A DNA stretch of 64,000 nt from Albidovulum sp. (GCA_020637635.1 JACKKB010000002.1:275001-339000); one strand, 5' to 3'. Numbered from the stretch's first letter, positions 50,403-58,733 are shown. Notes: a model not told the origin generated them from the sequence alone. A program made the numbers and translations.

Positions 50403-51928
50403 ACGGCGCGGCACCAGCGGAGGTTCCGCATCGCGGGCTGATCACGCTGTCGATCATGCTCGCGACCATCATGCAGGTGCTCGACACGACGATCGCCAAC
50501 GTCGCCCTGCCGGCGATGCGGGCCGATCTCGGTGCCTCGCAGGACACGATCACCTGGGTGCTCACGTCCTATATCGTGGCCTCAGCGATCGTCATGCCGC
50601 TGACGGGCTGGGTCTCCGACCGCGTTGGCCGCAGGGAGGTCTTCCTGATCTCGGTGGCGGGATTCGTCATCACCTCGATGGCCTGCGGCATTGCCTGGAG
50701 CCTGGAGTCGATGGTGCTCTTCCGGCTCTTCCAGGGTATCTTCGGCGCCGCCATCGTGCCGCTGTCGCAAACCTTCCTGCTCGACATCAACCCCAAGGAG
50801 CGGCACGGCTCCGCCATGGCGCTGTGGGGCGCGGGGATCATGATCGGACCGATCATCGGCCCGACACTCGGCGGCTGGCTGACCGAGACGCTGAACTGGC
50901 GCTGGGTCTTCTTCATCAACCTGCCAGTCGGGATCCTCGCCTTTCTCGGCTCGTCGGCCTATCTGCCCCGCTCGATCCTTCGCCTGCGGCGCTTCGACTT
51001 CTTCGGCTTCGCGGCCCTCGGTCTCGGCATCGGCGCACTGCAGCTGATGCTTGACCGCGGCGGCGAGGTCGACTGGTTCTCGTCGGCGGAGATCTGGATC
51101 GAGCTGGCGCTGGCCGTTTCCGGCTTCTGGGTCTTCACGGTGCATATCCTGACGTCCCGGGATCCGTTCCTCAGCCCGCGGCTCTTCGCCGACCGGAACT
51201 TCGCGACATCGCTTCTCTTCATCTTCGTGGTCGGCATCATCCTTCTGGCGAGCCTCGCTCTCCTGCCGCCGATGCTGGCGCAGATCTTCGGCTATCCGAC
51301 GACGACGACGGGTCTGGTGATGGCGCCGCGCGGGGTCGGCACGATGATCTCCATGATCCTTGTCGGACGGCTGGTGCGGGTCGTCGATCCGCGCATCCTG
51401 GTCATCACGGGGCTTTCGCTTGCGGCCTATTCACTGCATCTGATGACCTTCTTCTCGCCGCAGATGGACGACCGGCTCATCATCGTCTCCGGGGTCGTGC
51501 AGGGGCTCGGGCTCGGGCTTGTCTTCGTGCCACTCTCCTCGCTTGCCTTCGCGACGCTTCCGCCGGAGTTCCGCGCCGACGGCACCAGCCTTTTCAGCCT
51601 GGTGCGCAACATCGGCTCGTCGATCGGCGTCTCCATCGTCTCGGTCTTCCTGGCGCGGAACGTCCAGATCACCCATAGCGAGCTCGGCGCCGCGCTCACG
51701 CCCTTCAATCCGGTGCTGAAAGAGCTCGTGCCCGGCCTGAGCGCCGGCAATCCCGCCGCGCTCTCCCAGATCGACCGGTTGGTGAACCTGCAGGCGCTGA
51801 TGGTCGGCTATGTGGACGACTTCTACCTGATGATGCTGGTCACGCTCAGCGCCTTGCCGCTCGTCTTCCTCCTGCGCCCGCCATCGCGCGGCGCTGCGTC
51901 CGCGCCAAAAATGGCGCATGCCGACTGA
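50399..51928 (+). CDS. emrB: DHA2-family MFS multidrug efflux pump (EmrB type)
   Basis: 509 residues, 14 predicted membrane segments. Motifs include LDTTIANVALP, the loop GWVSDRVGRREVF (motif A) and WRWVFFINLPVG. It exports hydrophobic drugs or weak acids with proton exchange, together with the EmrA-like protein. The substrate is unknown. No outer-membrane TolC homologue is in the window. Confidence 0.95.
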   Translation: MNGAAPAEVPHRGLITLSIMLATIMQVLDTTIANVALPAMRADLGASQDTITWVLTSYIVASAIVMPLTGWVSDRVGRREVFLISVAGFVITSMACGIAWSLESMVLFRLFQGIFGAAIVPLSQTFLLDINPKERHGSAMALWGAGIMIGPIIGPTLGGWLTETLNWRWVFFINLPVGILAFLGSSAYLPRSILRLRRFDFFGFAALGLGIGALQLMLDRGGEVDWFSSAEIWIELALAVSGFWVFTVHILTSRDPFLSPRLFADRNFATSLLFIFVVGIILLASLALLPPMLAQIFGYPTTTTGLVMAPRGVGTMISMILVGRLVRVVDPRILVITGLSLAAYSLHLMTFFSPQMDDRLIIVSGVVQGLGLGLVFVPLSSLAFATLPPEFRADGTSLFSLVRNIGSSIGVSIVSVFLARNVQITHSELGAALTPFNPVLKELVPGLSAGNPAALSQIDRLVNLQALMVGYVDDFYLMMLVTLSALPLVFLLRPPSRGAASAPKMAHAD

Positions 51929-51961
51929 GCCGGCGCCACCGCGCTGAAAAACGACATGGTG

Positions 51962-51992
51962 GTGTCGCGCGCTTGCGATCATGGCGCGACAC
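51962..51992. promoter_or_regulatory. Inverted repeat upstream of the DMSP-lyase-like gene
   Basis: GTGTCGCGC (51962-51970), 13-base spacer, GCGCGACAC (51984-51992). It ends 44 bp before the ATG of the cupin gene. It could be an operator or a leader hairpin; no T-run follows. Confidence 0.45.
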
Positions 51993-52036
51993 TGTCGATC
52001 AAGGCTCTCGTGGCAACCGCATCAAGGGAGCACGCC

Positions 52037-52645
52037 ATGCACCCGTTCGAAGTCGACGCAGTTCTCGGCGCGCTTGCGGCGATTTTCCGGGGTGAGCCGC
52101 GCGACGCCGCCCAGCGCACCGCCGAGGCGCTGGTAACGACACCCGCGCCCGGCGCCATCGGGCCTCGGCCGGCCTGTTCCTTCGATGACGAGATCCGCCG
52201 GGTTCTGGCAACCTCCGACGTGCCGGCCGCCGCGGCGATCCTCGCGGCACAGCAGTTCTTGCCCTGGGGCACCAACCCGGTTGCCGGGCGGATGACCGAC
52301 GATGCCGCGTCGATTTGCGCGGTGGCCGAGATTCTCGGGCCGGAAGGGCCGATCCCGGCCCCCGACCTGCGCGCCGGTCTGCTCTTCCAGCGCGCCGATA
52401 CCTATTACCCGCTGCACAACCATCTGGCCGAAGAGACCTATGTGATCCTTGCCGGACGCGCGCTCTGGACCGCCGGCGAAGACGTCAGGATGCGGTCGGC
52501 GGGCGCGTTGATCCACCATCCCCGGCTGATGGCGCATGCGTTCCGCGCCGGGCCAGAGGGCTTTGTCGCCCTCTATCGGTGGAGCGGCGACATCGGGCCG
52601 CAGTCCTATACCTTTCTCGAAGATCCCGCACTTCGGGCCGGCTGA
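52037..52645 (+). CDS. Cupin-fold dimethylsulfoniopropionate lyase-like protein (DddL/DddQ family)
   Basis: 202 residues. The C-terminal cupin has TYYPLHNHLAEETYVILAG, whose two histidines, glutamate and tyrosine match the metal ligands and catalytic Tyr of DMSP lyases, and a later His in HHPRLMAHAFR. The family tail FVALYRWSGDI is also present. DMSP lyases cleave DMSP to dimethyl sulfide and acrylate. AAGGGAG lies six bases from ATG 52037. No acrylate-processing genes adjoin. Another cupin function remains possible. Confidence 0.78.
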   Translation: MHPFEVDAVLGALAAIFRGEPRDAAQRTAEALVTTPAPGAIGPRPACSFDDEIRRVLATSDVPAAAAILAAQQFLPWGTNPVAGRMTDDAASICAVAEILGPEGPIPAPDLRAGLLFQRADTYYPLHNHLAEETYVILAGRALWTAGEDVRMRSAGALIHHPRLMAHAFRAGPEGFVALYRWSGDIGPQSYTFLEDPALRAG

Positions 52646-52686
52646 GTTGCCGCATTGCGGCATGGGCGAGCATTTACTAGGGTCGC

Positions 52687-52756
52687 GCCGGACCAGGGCC
52701 GGCAAACCAGGACAGGCGAACCGGGAAAGGCGAACCAGGGCCGGCGAACCAGGACA
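52687..52756 (+). repeat. Minisatellite: five 14-bp units just upstream of the phosphatase gene
   Basis: Five units of 14 bp: GCCGGACCAGGGCC, GGCAAACCAGGACA, GGCGAACCGGGAAA, GGCGAACCAGGGCC and GGCGAACCAGGACA. The last ends nine bases before the ATG at 52766. The array occupies the 5' leader and may carry the ribosome site; copy number could alter expression. Confidence 0.92.
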
Positions 52757-52765
52757 GACGGTATC

Positions 52766-53509
52766 ATGCGCATCTATGCGATCGGAGACATTCACGGCCA
52801 TCTCGACAAGCTTGCGGCGGCCCATGAGATGATCGCGCGCGACCGCGGCGCCACAGGCGACACCTCCGCCCCGGTCGTGCATATCGGCGATCTAGTGGAT
52901 CGCGGGCCCGACAGCAGGGGGGTGATCGCCTTCCTGATCGCCGGGCTCGATGCGGGCGCGCCCTGGATCGTGCTGCGCGGCAATCACGACCGCATGTTCA
53001 CGACCTTCCTCGACGATCCCGACGGCCACGACCCGGGGCTGCGCGCACATTTGCACTGGGTCGACCCGCCGCTTGGAGGGGCGACGACGCTGGCTTCCTA
53101 CGGCGTCGAAGGGGTGGCCGAGCGCTTCCTGCACGACGTTCACCGCGATGCGCTCGCAGCGGTTCCGGCGCGGCACCGCGCCTTTCTGGGCAAGGCGCTG
53201 GAGAACAGCTGGCAGGCCCCGGGCCTTGTCTTCGCCCATGCCGGGATCCGACCGGGCGTGCCGCTGGCACGGCAGTCGGAGGACGATCTCCTCTGGATCC
53301 GCAAGGCGTTCCATGACGACCGGCGCGATCATGGTGCGCTCGTCGTGCACGGGCACACTCCGGTCGATGCGGTCACACACTACGGCAACCGGCTCAACAT
53401 CGACACCGGCGCCGGCTATGGCGCGCCGCTTGCCACGGTGGTGATCGAGGATGGCGCGGTCTGGCAGCTCACGCCCGAGGGTCGCGCACCCGTGCGGGCC
53501 GAAGGCTAG
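52766..53509 (+). CDS. PPP-family metallophosphoesterase (bacterial Ser/Thr-phosphatase-like)
   Basis: 247 residues. The metallophosphatase signatures are complete: GDIHGH near the N terminus, GDLVDRGPDS, GNHDRMF, then HAGIRPG and the late VVHGHTP. Such enzymes hydrolyse phosphoesters, protein or diadenosine polyphosphates, with two metal ions. No canonical Shine-Dalgarno is seen; AGGACAG from the repeat may serve. The start MRIYAIGDIHG is typical. It is convergent with mtaB with a six-base gap. Confidence 0.92.
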   Translation: MRIYAIGDIHGHLDKLAAAHEMIARDRGATGDTSAPVVHIGDLVDRGPDSRGVIAFLIAGLDAGAPWIVLRGNHDRMFTTFLDDPDGHDPGLRAHLHWVDPPLGGATTLASYGVEGVAERFLHDVHRDALAAVPARHRAFLGKALENSWQAPGLVFAHAGIRPGVPLARQSEDDLLWIRKAFHDDRRDHGALVVHGHTPVDAVTHYGNRLNIDTGAGYGAPLATVVIEDGAVWQLTPEGRAPVRAEG

Positions 53510-53515
53510 GACCGC

Positions 53516-54769
53516 TCAGGCAAGAAGCCGGGCGCCGTCATGGCCGGCGATGCGGGCCGAGACCAGCGTGCCTTCGGGCTGATCCTCGGCAAACCGGACC
53601 TCGGTGAACTGCGCGGTCCGGCCCATGCGCGGTCCCTCGGTCAGGATCACGTGAGTGACCCCCTTCTGGGCCTCGAGATGGCGGGCAAGGGCCGCGGCGC
53701 CGGCGCGCCTCAGCGCTTCGGCCCGGTCGCGGATCGCCCGGCCAGGCACCTGCGGCATGCGTGCCGCCGGCGTGCCCTTGCGGGCGCTGAACGGGAAGAC
53801 ATGCAGGAACGTGAGGCCGCACTCCGCCACCAGCCGCAGGGAGTTCTCCGCCATCGCCTCGGTCTCGGTCGGAAAGCCCGCGATGATGTCGGCGCCGAAG
53901 ACGATGTCGGGGCGCAGCCGTCGCGCCTCTTCACAGAACCGGATCGCATCGTCACGCAGGTGGCGGCGTTTCATCCGCTTCAGGATCAGGTCGTCGCCAT
54001 GCTGCAGCGACAGATGAAGATGCGGCATCAGCCGGGGTTCGGTCGCGATCGCCTGCATGAGGTTCTCGTCGGCCTCGATGGAATCGATCGAGGAGATGCG
54101 CAGCCGGGCAAGATCGGGCACAAGGCGCAGCAGCCGCATCACCAGATCGCCGAGGCGCGGCTCGCCGGGCAGGTCGCCCCCCCAGGAGGTGAGATCGACG
54201 CCGGTCAGCACCACCTCGTGAAAGCCGCGATCGACGAGCCGCCTGACCTGATCGACGACGACACCGGCCGGCACCGATCGGGAATTGCCGCGGCCATAGG
54301 GGATGATGCAGAAGGTGCAGCGGTGGTCGCAGCCGTTCTGCACCTGCACATAGGCGCGGTGGCGGCCGAAACCGTCGATCAGATGGCCGGCCGTCTCGGT
54401 CACCGACATGATGTCGTCGACCATGATCTTCTCGGTCATGCCGACAAGATCGGGGGTGCGGAGGCCTTGCCATGTCTCGGGCCGGGTCTTTTCGTGGTTG
54501 CCGATGACGCGGGTCACCTCGGGCATGGCCGCGAAGGTCGCGGGTTCGGTCTGGGCGGCGCAGCCGGTGACGATGATCGGGCGGCCGGGATGTTCGCGGG
54601 AGAGACGGCGGATTTCCTGCCGCGCCTTGCGCACCGCCTCGGCGGTGACGGCACAGGTGTTGACGACCACGGCATCGTCCATGCCCGCTGCGCCGGCCAG
54701 TTCCCGCATCACTTCCGTCTCGTAGGCGTTGAGGCGGCAGCCGAGGGTGGAAAAGACAGGCCCGTTCAT
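53516..54769 (-). CDS. mtaB: MtaB, tRNA t6A37 methylthiotransferase
   Basis: 417 residues. The UPF0004 domain holds cysteines in STLGCRLN, NTCAVT and TGCAAQ for one Fe-S cluster, and the radical-SAM site is CDHRCTFC. A TRAM-like C terminus follows. It converts t6A37 to ms2t6A in tRNA reading ANN codons. The N-terminal GCRLNAYE distinguishes MtaB from MiaB. The start overlaps the dapF stop by four bases. Confidence 0.93.
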   Translation of the reverse strand: MNGPVFSTLGCRLNAYETEVMRELAGAAGMDDAVVVNTCAVTAEAVRKARQEIRRLSREHPGRPIIVTGCAAQTEPATFAAMPEVTRVIGNHEKTRPETWQGLRTPDLVGMTEKIMVDDIMSVTETAGHLIDGFGRHRAYVQVQNGCDHRCTFCIIPYGRGNSRSVPAGVVVDQVRRLVDRGFHEVVLTGVDLTSWGGDLPGEPRLGDLVMRLLRLVPDLARLRISSIDSIEADENLMQAIATEPRLMPHLHLSLQHGDDLILKRMKRRHLRDDAIRFCEEARRLRPDIVFGADIIAGFPTETEAMAENSLRLVAECGLTFLHVFPFSARKGTPAARMPQVPGRAIRDRAEALRRAGAAALARHLEAQKGVTHVILTEGPRMGRTAQFTEVRFAEDQPEGTLVSARIAGHDGARLLA

Positions 54770-55605
54770 AGCTCTGCGGCGAGATAGCGGGGCGGCAGCC
54801 AGCCGTCGAAGACCCGCTCCGTCGGGCCCGAGAGCCAGACGCCGTCGTCGCGCCAATCAACCAGGAGCGTGCCGCCATCGAGATCGAGTGTCACGCGACG
54901 GCCGGTCAGGCCGCGGCGATGAGCGGCGACGGCAGTGGCGCAGGCGCCCGAGCCGCAGGCAAGCGTGATACCCGCGCCGCGTTCCCAGACCCGCATCCGC
55001 AGCCGGTCGGGGCCGCTCAGGCTCGCGTATTCGACATTTGTCGCGGCGGGAAAAAGCGGATGATGCTCCATCGCGGCACCGGCGCGGGCAAGGTCGATGG
55101 CGCCGACATCGTCGACGAAGAAGACGCAGTGCGGGTTTCCCATGCCGACGGCGGCCGGGTTCCCGGCGATCGGCAGGTGCAGGAGGTCGGCCTCTTCGGA
55201 CAGCGGAATGCCCTGCCAGTCGAGCACCGGTGGGCCCATGTTGACGCTGATCGTGCCATCGGCGTTGCGCAGCGCCTCGAGTTTGCCGCGCTCGGTCGTG
55301 AACTGCACCTCATCCCGGCCAAGCTGCTGCATCATGATCTCGGCCACGCAGCGCGAGGCATTGCCGCAGGCGCCGGCGCGCGTTCCGTCGGAATTCCAGA
55401 ATTCGAGCGCGTAGTCGGCCTCGCCTGAGTCACGGATCTCGGCCAGCTGGTCGAAGCCGACACCCCGGTGACGGTCGCCGAGCGCGGCCGCGAGCGCGCG
55501 CGTGGTCACAGGCCCACGCCCCCGTGAATCGATGATCACGAAGTCGTTGCCGGCGCCGTGCATCTTGAGGAACGGCAGTCCACCGGGGTCACGCGTCTCT
55601 GTCAT
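54766..55605 (-). CDS. dapF: DapF, diaminopimelate epimerase
   Basis: 279 residues. The two catalytic cysteines appear in GACGNASRC and ACGSGACATA, and FLKMHGAGNDFVIID is the typical N terminus. It interconverts LL- and meso-diaminopimelate for lysine and peptidoglycan. The dapB gene at 39.5 kb belongs to the same pathway. It is the first gene of a dapF-mtaB pair. Confidence 0.97.
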   Translation of the reverse strand: MTETRDPGGLPFLKMHGAGNDFVIIDSRGRGPVTTRALAAALGDRHRGVGFDQLAEIRDSGEADYALEFWNSDGTRAGACGNASRCVAEIMMQQLGRDEVQFTTERGKLEALRNADGTISVNMGPPVLDWQGIPLSEEADLLHLPIAGNPAAVGMGNPHCVFFVDDVGAIDLARAGAAMEHHPLFPAATNVEYASLSGPDRLRMRVWERGAGITLACGSGACATAVAAHRRGLTGRRVTLDLDGGTLLVDWRDDGVWLSGPTERVFDGWLPPRYLAAEL

Positions 55606-55702
55606 GCCGCGCGATATACGCCCTGCCCCGGGATTTTGCCAGTAGCGCCTGCTTTTAGGCTTGACCGCCCAAGGCGTCGTTCATAAAGAAACGGCCTGTG
55701 AT

Positions 55703-55778
55703 GGGCCCGTAGCTCAGTTGGTAGAGCAACTGACTTTTAATCAGTGGGTCACAGGTTCGAATCCTGTCGGGCTCACCA
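55703..55778 (+). tRNA. tRNA-Lys (anticodon TTT)
   Basis: Complete cloverleaf: acceptor GGGCCCG pairs with CGGGCTC (one G-T), D-arm AGCTCAGTTGGTAGAGC, anticodon stem ACTGA/TCAGT with loop CTTTTAA giving TTT, and T-arm with GTTCGAATCC. CCA is encoded at the end. It reads AAA and AAG. The ORF on the opposite strand, containing RIRTCDPLIKSQL, is a known artefact. Confidence 0.98.
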
Positions 55779-56498
55779 CTGTTCTCACTCACGTCGGACC
55801 GCGGCCGTCGCCGCGCATGCCTTCGAGGCAAGCGCAGGTCAAGCCGGTGCATCAATTCTCCCGTGGATCTATCGACCTTTTTTGCCCGAGCGTTCCGGAG
55901 AGCAGGTCGGAATTCACCTGCCTGTCGGCGCCGCAAGGTTGCCGCGCCCAAAGGTGTGGCGAGGCGTCGTCGAGCAATGGAAATCGGGCGGCGTGGCCCC
56001 GGCAGGTGCCTAACGGACCGGCTTTCTCGGGCGATCCCTTGGTCGATCATGGCTGCAATCTCGCCGTCCCGACAGCCGTTGCGCGTCAGGCTTCCGGGCG
56101 TGACCCGGGACGGTGATGCCGGCATGGACGGGGCGGACGGCATTCGGGGCCGCCAGATCGACCCCGCGACCGATCGGGTGCCGGGCAAGGCGGATCGCGC
56201 GGCGCCAGAGTCGCGCAGTCGGCATGGCCAGTCAACGCATCGATGGCGCCGAAGCGCGCGTGTTCTTCCGGCATTCGCCTTTTCGCCCGCAGGCTCGCGG
56301 CCGTGCGGTGCGCCTGCGGGCAGGTCGCGTCGATCTTGACCGTTCTTCGCCTGTTGCCTCGGAGACCGGCCCCCGGATCACCCGAGCGAGGACCCTCATG
56401 CCACCCAACCGTCTCCGACGGTCGCAGGGCATCTCGGGCGGGTCATGTTCGCGCGGGGCGTCGCGACACCTGCAGGCTTGAGCGCACTGCGAAGATCG
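55779..56498. other. 720-bp stretch without a supported gene after tRNA-Lys
   Basis: Open frames exist on both strands, but none has a convincing ribosome site, family signature or conserved composition, and the amino-acid mix (Arg, Pro, Ser rich) is that of shadow frames. No tRNA-end duplication, transposase or integrase motif was recognised. It may be degraded DNA at a tRNA-linked boundary before the NO-response cluster. Confidence 0.5.
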
Positions 56499-56702
56499 TC
56501 AGAGGGCGTTGCCGACTTTCGTCTCGGACGCGGGCTTGCTATCGGTTTTTGCTTCCGTTCCAAGTGGGTGATCAGTCGGAATGATGCGCCACGCGGCGCC
56601 ATCCGGGTCATCGAACTGCCCGTTCCTGAGCGCCCAGAAGAAGGCGCCAAGGCCGATCAGTCCGAGTCCGATCGAAAGAGGTATGAGCAGCAGGAGGCTC
56701 AT
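56499..56702 (-). CDS. ccoS: CcoS-type cbb3 oxidase maturation protein
   Basis: 67 residues. One N-terminal membrane helix (LLLIPLSIGLGLIGLGAFFW) followed by ALRNGQFDDPDGAAWRIIP, the hallmark of CcoS/FixS. It aids insertion of haem b into CcoN. The ATG overlaps the DUF2189 stop (ATGA). It is the last recognised gene of the oxidase operon. ccoG, ccoH and ccoI are not in this window. Confidence 0.92.
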   Translation of the reverse strand: MSLLLLIPLSIGLGLIGLGAFFWALRNGQFDDPDGAAWRIIPTDHPLGTEAKTDSKPASETKVGNAL

Positions 56703-57496
56703 TGCCCATTCCCGGCTATCGCCTGAAAGGCATGCCAGGTGCCGTGTCCGAGAACCGGGAAAACGACGATCAGTCCGACGAGGCCGGTAACCGCCGACAG
56801 AGCCAGTCCGAAGGCGACGACCACACCCCAGGCCAACATGGGGCGCAGGTTCTGCACGGTCATGACAAAGCTCAGGCCCATGGCGGTCAGCGCATCGGAT
56901 TTGCGCGAGACCAGCATCGGAATGGACAAGACGCTGATCGCAAAGGCGAAGGCTGCGAACAGCCCGCCTACCATCGTGCCAGTTCCGATCAGTGCCCATC
57001 CCCGGGGCGTCGTCAACGCATTGGTCAACGCCTCCGCCGCGCCGGGGAACGGGACAAGGCCGAAGAACAGCGCATAGAGAAGATCTGCTGCCCTGAGCCA
57101 GAACAGGATGAGAAGGCCGAGCAGCAGTCCCGCATAGGCCAGCTGCGCCCCGGACGCCGGCCGAAACACCAGCATGTCGGAAAATGCAATCTGCTGATCC
57201 TGCGCCAGCCTGCGGCTCTTCTCGTAGAGCCCGACCGCCAGGAACGGGCCGACAATCAGGAAGCCGGAGATCGCGGGCAATGCGAGATACAACAGATGGC
57301 TCGCGTGAAGCGCCCAAAGCACGGTATAGGACATCAGCGTCAGGAACAAGCCGTAGGCGAGACTGGACCAGGGTGCTGTTCGCAGGTCTTGCCAACCGGC
57401 TTGCAACCAATCCAACGCCGAGGACGCTGGCAGGTCGCGTGCATGGGGCGAGGCGGGCCGGTCCGGCTTGCGCAGCGTCGGTAGGGGTTCGAGCAT
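56699..57496 (-). CDS. DUF2189 integral membrane protein
   Basis: 265 residues, about six membrane segments. It begins MLEPLPTLRKPDRPASP, and has WLQAGWQDLRTAPWSSLAYGL and LFWLRAADLLYALFFGLVPFPG, matching DUF2189. The role is unknown, although these proteins often neighbour respiratory oxidase genes. GGAGAACGGG precedes the ATG. It lies between the 52-aa gene and ccoS. It could take part in oxidase assembly. Confidence 0.85.
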   Translation of the reverse strand: MLEPLPTLRKPDRPASPHARDLPASSALDWLQAGWQDLRTAPWSSLAYGLFLTLMSYTVLWALHASHLLYLALPAISGFLIVGPFLAVGLYEKSRRLAQDQQIAFSDMLVFRPASGAQLAYAGLLLGLLILFWLRAADLLYALFFGLVPFPGAAEALTNALTTPRGWALIGTGTMVGGLFAAFAFAISVLSIPMLVSRKSDALTAMGLSFVMTVQNLRPMLAWGVVVAFGLALSAVTGLVGLIVVFPVLGHGTWHAFQAIAGNGQ

Positions 57497-57509
57497 CCCG
57501 TTCTCCTCT

Positions 57510-57668
57510 TCAGCAGGCCGGCTTGGCCGGAAGCAGGCCCGCCGCTTCACTGCATTCAGGCTGCGAGTGCAGGGCGACCGCCAGCAGATGTGCATTCGCG
57601 CCGAGGAACAGCAGGACAACCGTCAGCGCCGCACCGATTGCCAGCCGTTTTTGGACACCCGGCGTCAT
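57510..57668 (-). CDS. Small single-helix membrane protein in the cbb3 operon (52 aa)
   Basis: Below the length of most gene finders. Its ATG overlaps the ccoP stop (ATGA). It encodes MTPGVQKRLAIGAALTVV, a hydrophobic helix through LLFLGANAHLLAVAL, then a short tail with two cysteines (QPEC and KPAC). The coupling to ccoP and the membrane helix suggest a small subunit or assembly factor of the oxidase. The function is unknown. Confidence 0.7.
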   Translation of the reverse strand: MTPGVQKRLAIGAALTVVLLFLGANAHLLAVALHSQPECSEAAGLLPAKPAC

Positions 57669-58576
57669 TGCGTGCCTTTTCCGTGGTGATCAAGTTGCGC
57701 AACGTAGAGGGCCAGAAGGTTGATTTCGGCATCCGACAAGCGGCCTGACCAGGCTGGCATCACGCCGTGGCGACCGCGTCGGAGTGTCTGCATCACCGTT
57801 TCCGGGTCCTGACCATAGATCACGGCCGCGTCTGTCAGAGGCGGTGCACCGATTCCGAGACCGCCAGCCCCGGTCTCGCCGTGGCAGGAGGTGCAGTTTT
57901 CGGCGAAGAGCACGCCGGCGGGACTTCCAAAATCGGCAGAGCCATTTGGCAAGCCGGCAACGAACTCGGCCAAAGCGGCCCGATCCGACCGCGCCATCCA
58001 GTCAAAGGAAGGCATTTCGGCATAGCGGGTGTCGGGGTCGTCGGCATTGATGCCATGACGGATCGTCGTGGCGATTTCTGCGGCATCGCCGCTCCAGAGC
58101 CACGAGTCGTCCGACAGGACCGGAAAGCCCGGCCCGCCCCGCCCGAGCGTGCCATGGCAGGCCGCGCAATTGTCGGAGAACAGGCGCGCGGCAGCAGGCA
58201 TGGCGGTCGCCATCAACGTCGCGTCGGATTGCAAGGCCGGGAAACCCTCGCCCTCGAAACGCGAAAGCCAGTCCTGCCGCGCCCCGGAAAGATCATGGAA
58301 GCCCTCGACCGCCTCCTTGCCCTGATCCAGGCCAAGCAACCCCCGGGTGTAGTCGCGCCCGATCGGCCAGGCGGGCAGGAGGATCCAGGCCACCACCGAA
58401 TAGAGGAACGTCAGCACCAGCGCCCAGATCACGATCCTGGGAAACGCCGTATTCAGTTCGGTGATGCCGCCCCAGTCGTGACCCGTCGTGTCGTATCCGG
58501 TGACCGGATCAATCTTGCGATTGCCGGTATGCGGATCGGCACCGGGGAGGTTTCTTGGATCGGTGAGGTTACTCAT
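57665..58576 (-). CDS. ccoP: CcoP, dihaem cytochrome c subunit of cbb3 oxidase
   Basis: 303 residues. N-terminal membrane helix (about 46-68), then two c-type haem sites, CAACH at 137-141 and CTSCH at 228-232. The conserved GYDTTGHDWGGITELNTAFPR precedes the helix (cited in part: WGGITELN). It passes electrons from cytochrome c to CcoO/CcoN. It overlaps ccoQ by eight bases. Confidence 0.96.
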   Translation of the reverse strand: MSNLTDPRNLPGADPHTGNRKIDPVTGYDTTGHDWGGITELNTAFPRIVIWALVLTFLYSVVAWILLPAWPIGRDYTRGLLGLDQGKEAVEGFHDLSGARQDWLSRFEGEGFPALQSDATLMATAMPAAARLFSDNCAACHGTLGRGGPGFPVLSDDSWLWSGDAAEIATTIRHGINADDPDTRYAEMPSFDWMARSDRAALAEFVAGLPNGSADFGSPAGVLFAENCTSCHGETGAGGLGIGAPPLTDAAVIYGQDPETVMQTLRRGRHGVMPAWSGRLSDAEINLLALYVAQLDHHGKGTQ

Positions 58577-58733
58577 CTCCGTTGCCCTCGCCTTGCAGTA
58601 TGGACCGGGCGACAGCATCATAGCCCCTGCGCCGAGACGGGCTGTAGGTGCGGATGACGACAACCAGGAAGAACCCCATCAGCCAGATCAGGCCGACGGT
58701 CTTGGACAGGTAGACCAGGAAGTCATGTGTCAT
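58569..58733 (-). CDS. ccoQ: CcoQ, small subunit of cbb3 oxidase
   Basis: 54 residues, too short for many ORF callers. It begins MTHDFLVYLSKTVGLIWLMG with one membrane helix ending FFLVVVIRTYSPSRR and a polar tail. The ATG overlaps the ccoO stop (ATGA), and its 3' end overlaps ccoP. CcoQ (FixQ) stabilises the interaction of CcoP with the core oxidase. Confidence 0.9.
   Translation of the reverse strand: MTHDFLVYLSKTVGLIWLMGFFLVVVIRTYSPSRRRGYDAVARSILQGEGNGDE

Noticed and set aside
48586..52756. CRISPR array
   Set aside because: Both repeat arrays are contiguous 12- or 14-bp units without spacers, and no cas genes are present.
55655..56188. Minus-strand ORF of 177 residues containing RIRTCDPLIKSQL
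   Set aside because: That peptide is the reverse-strand translation of tRNA-Lys, a well-known false protein; the rest has shadow-like composition.
55863..56584. Plus-strand ORFs in the gene-free stretch after tRNA-Lys
   Set aside because: No ribosome site, no recognisable motif and Arg/Pro/Ser-rich shadow composition.
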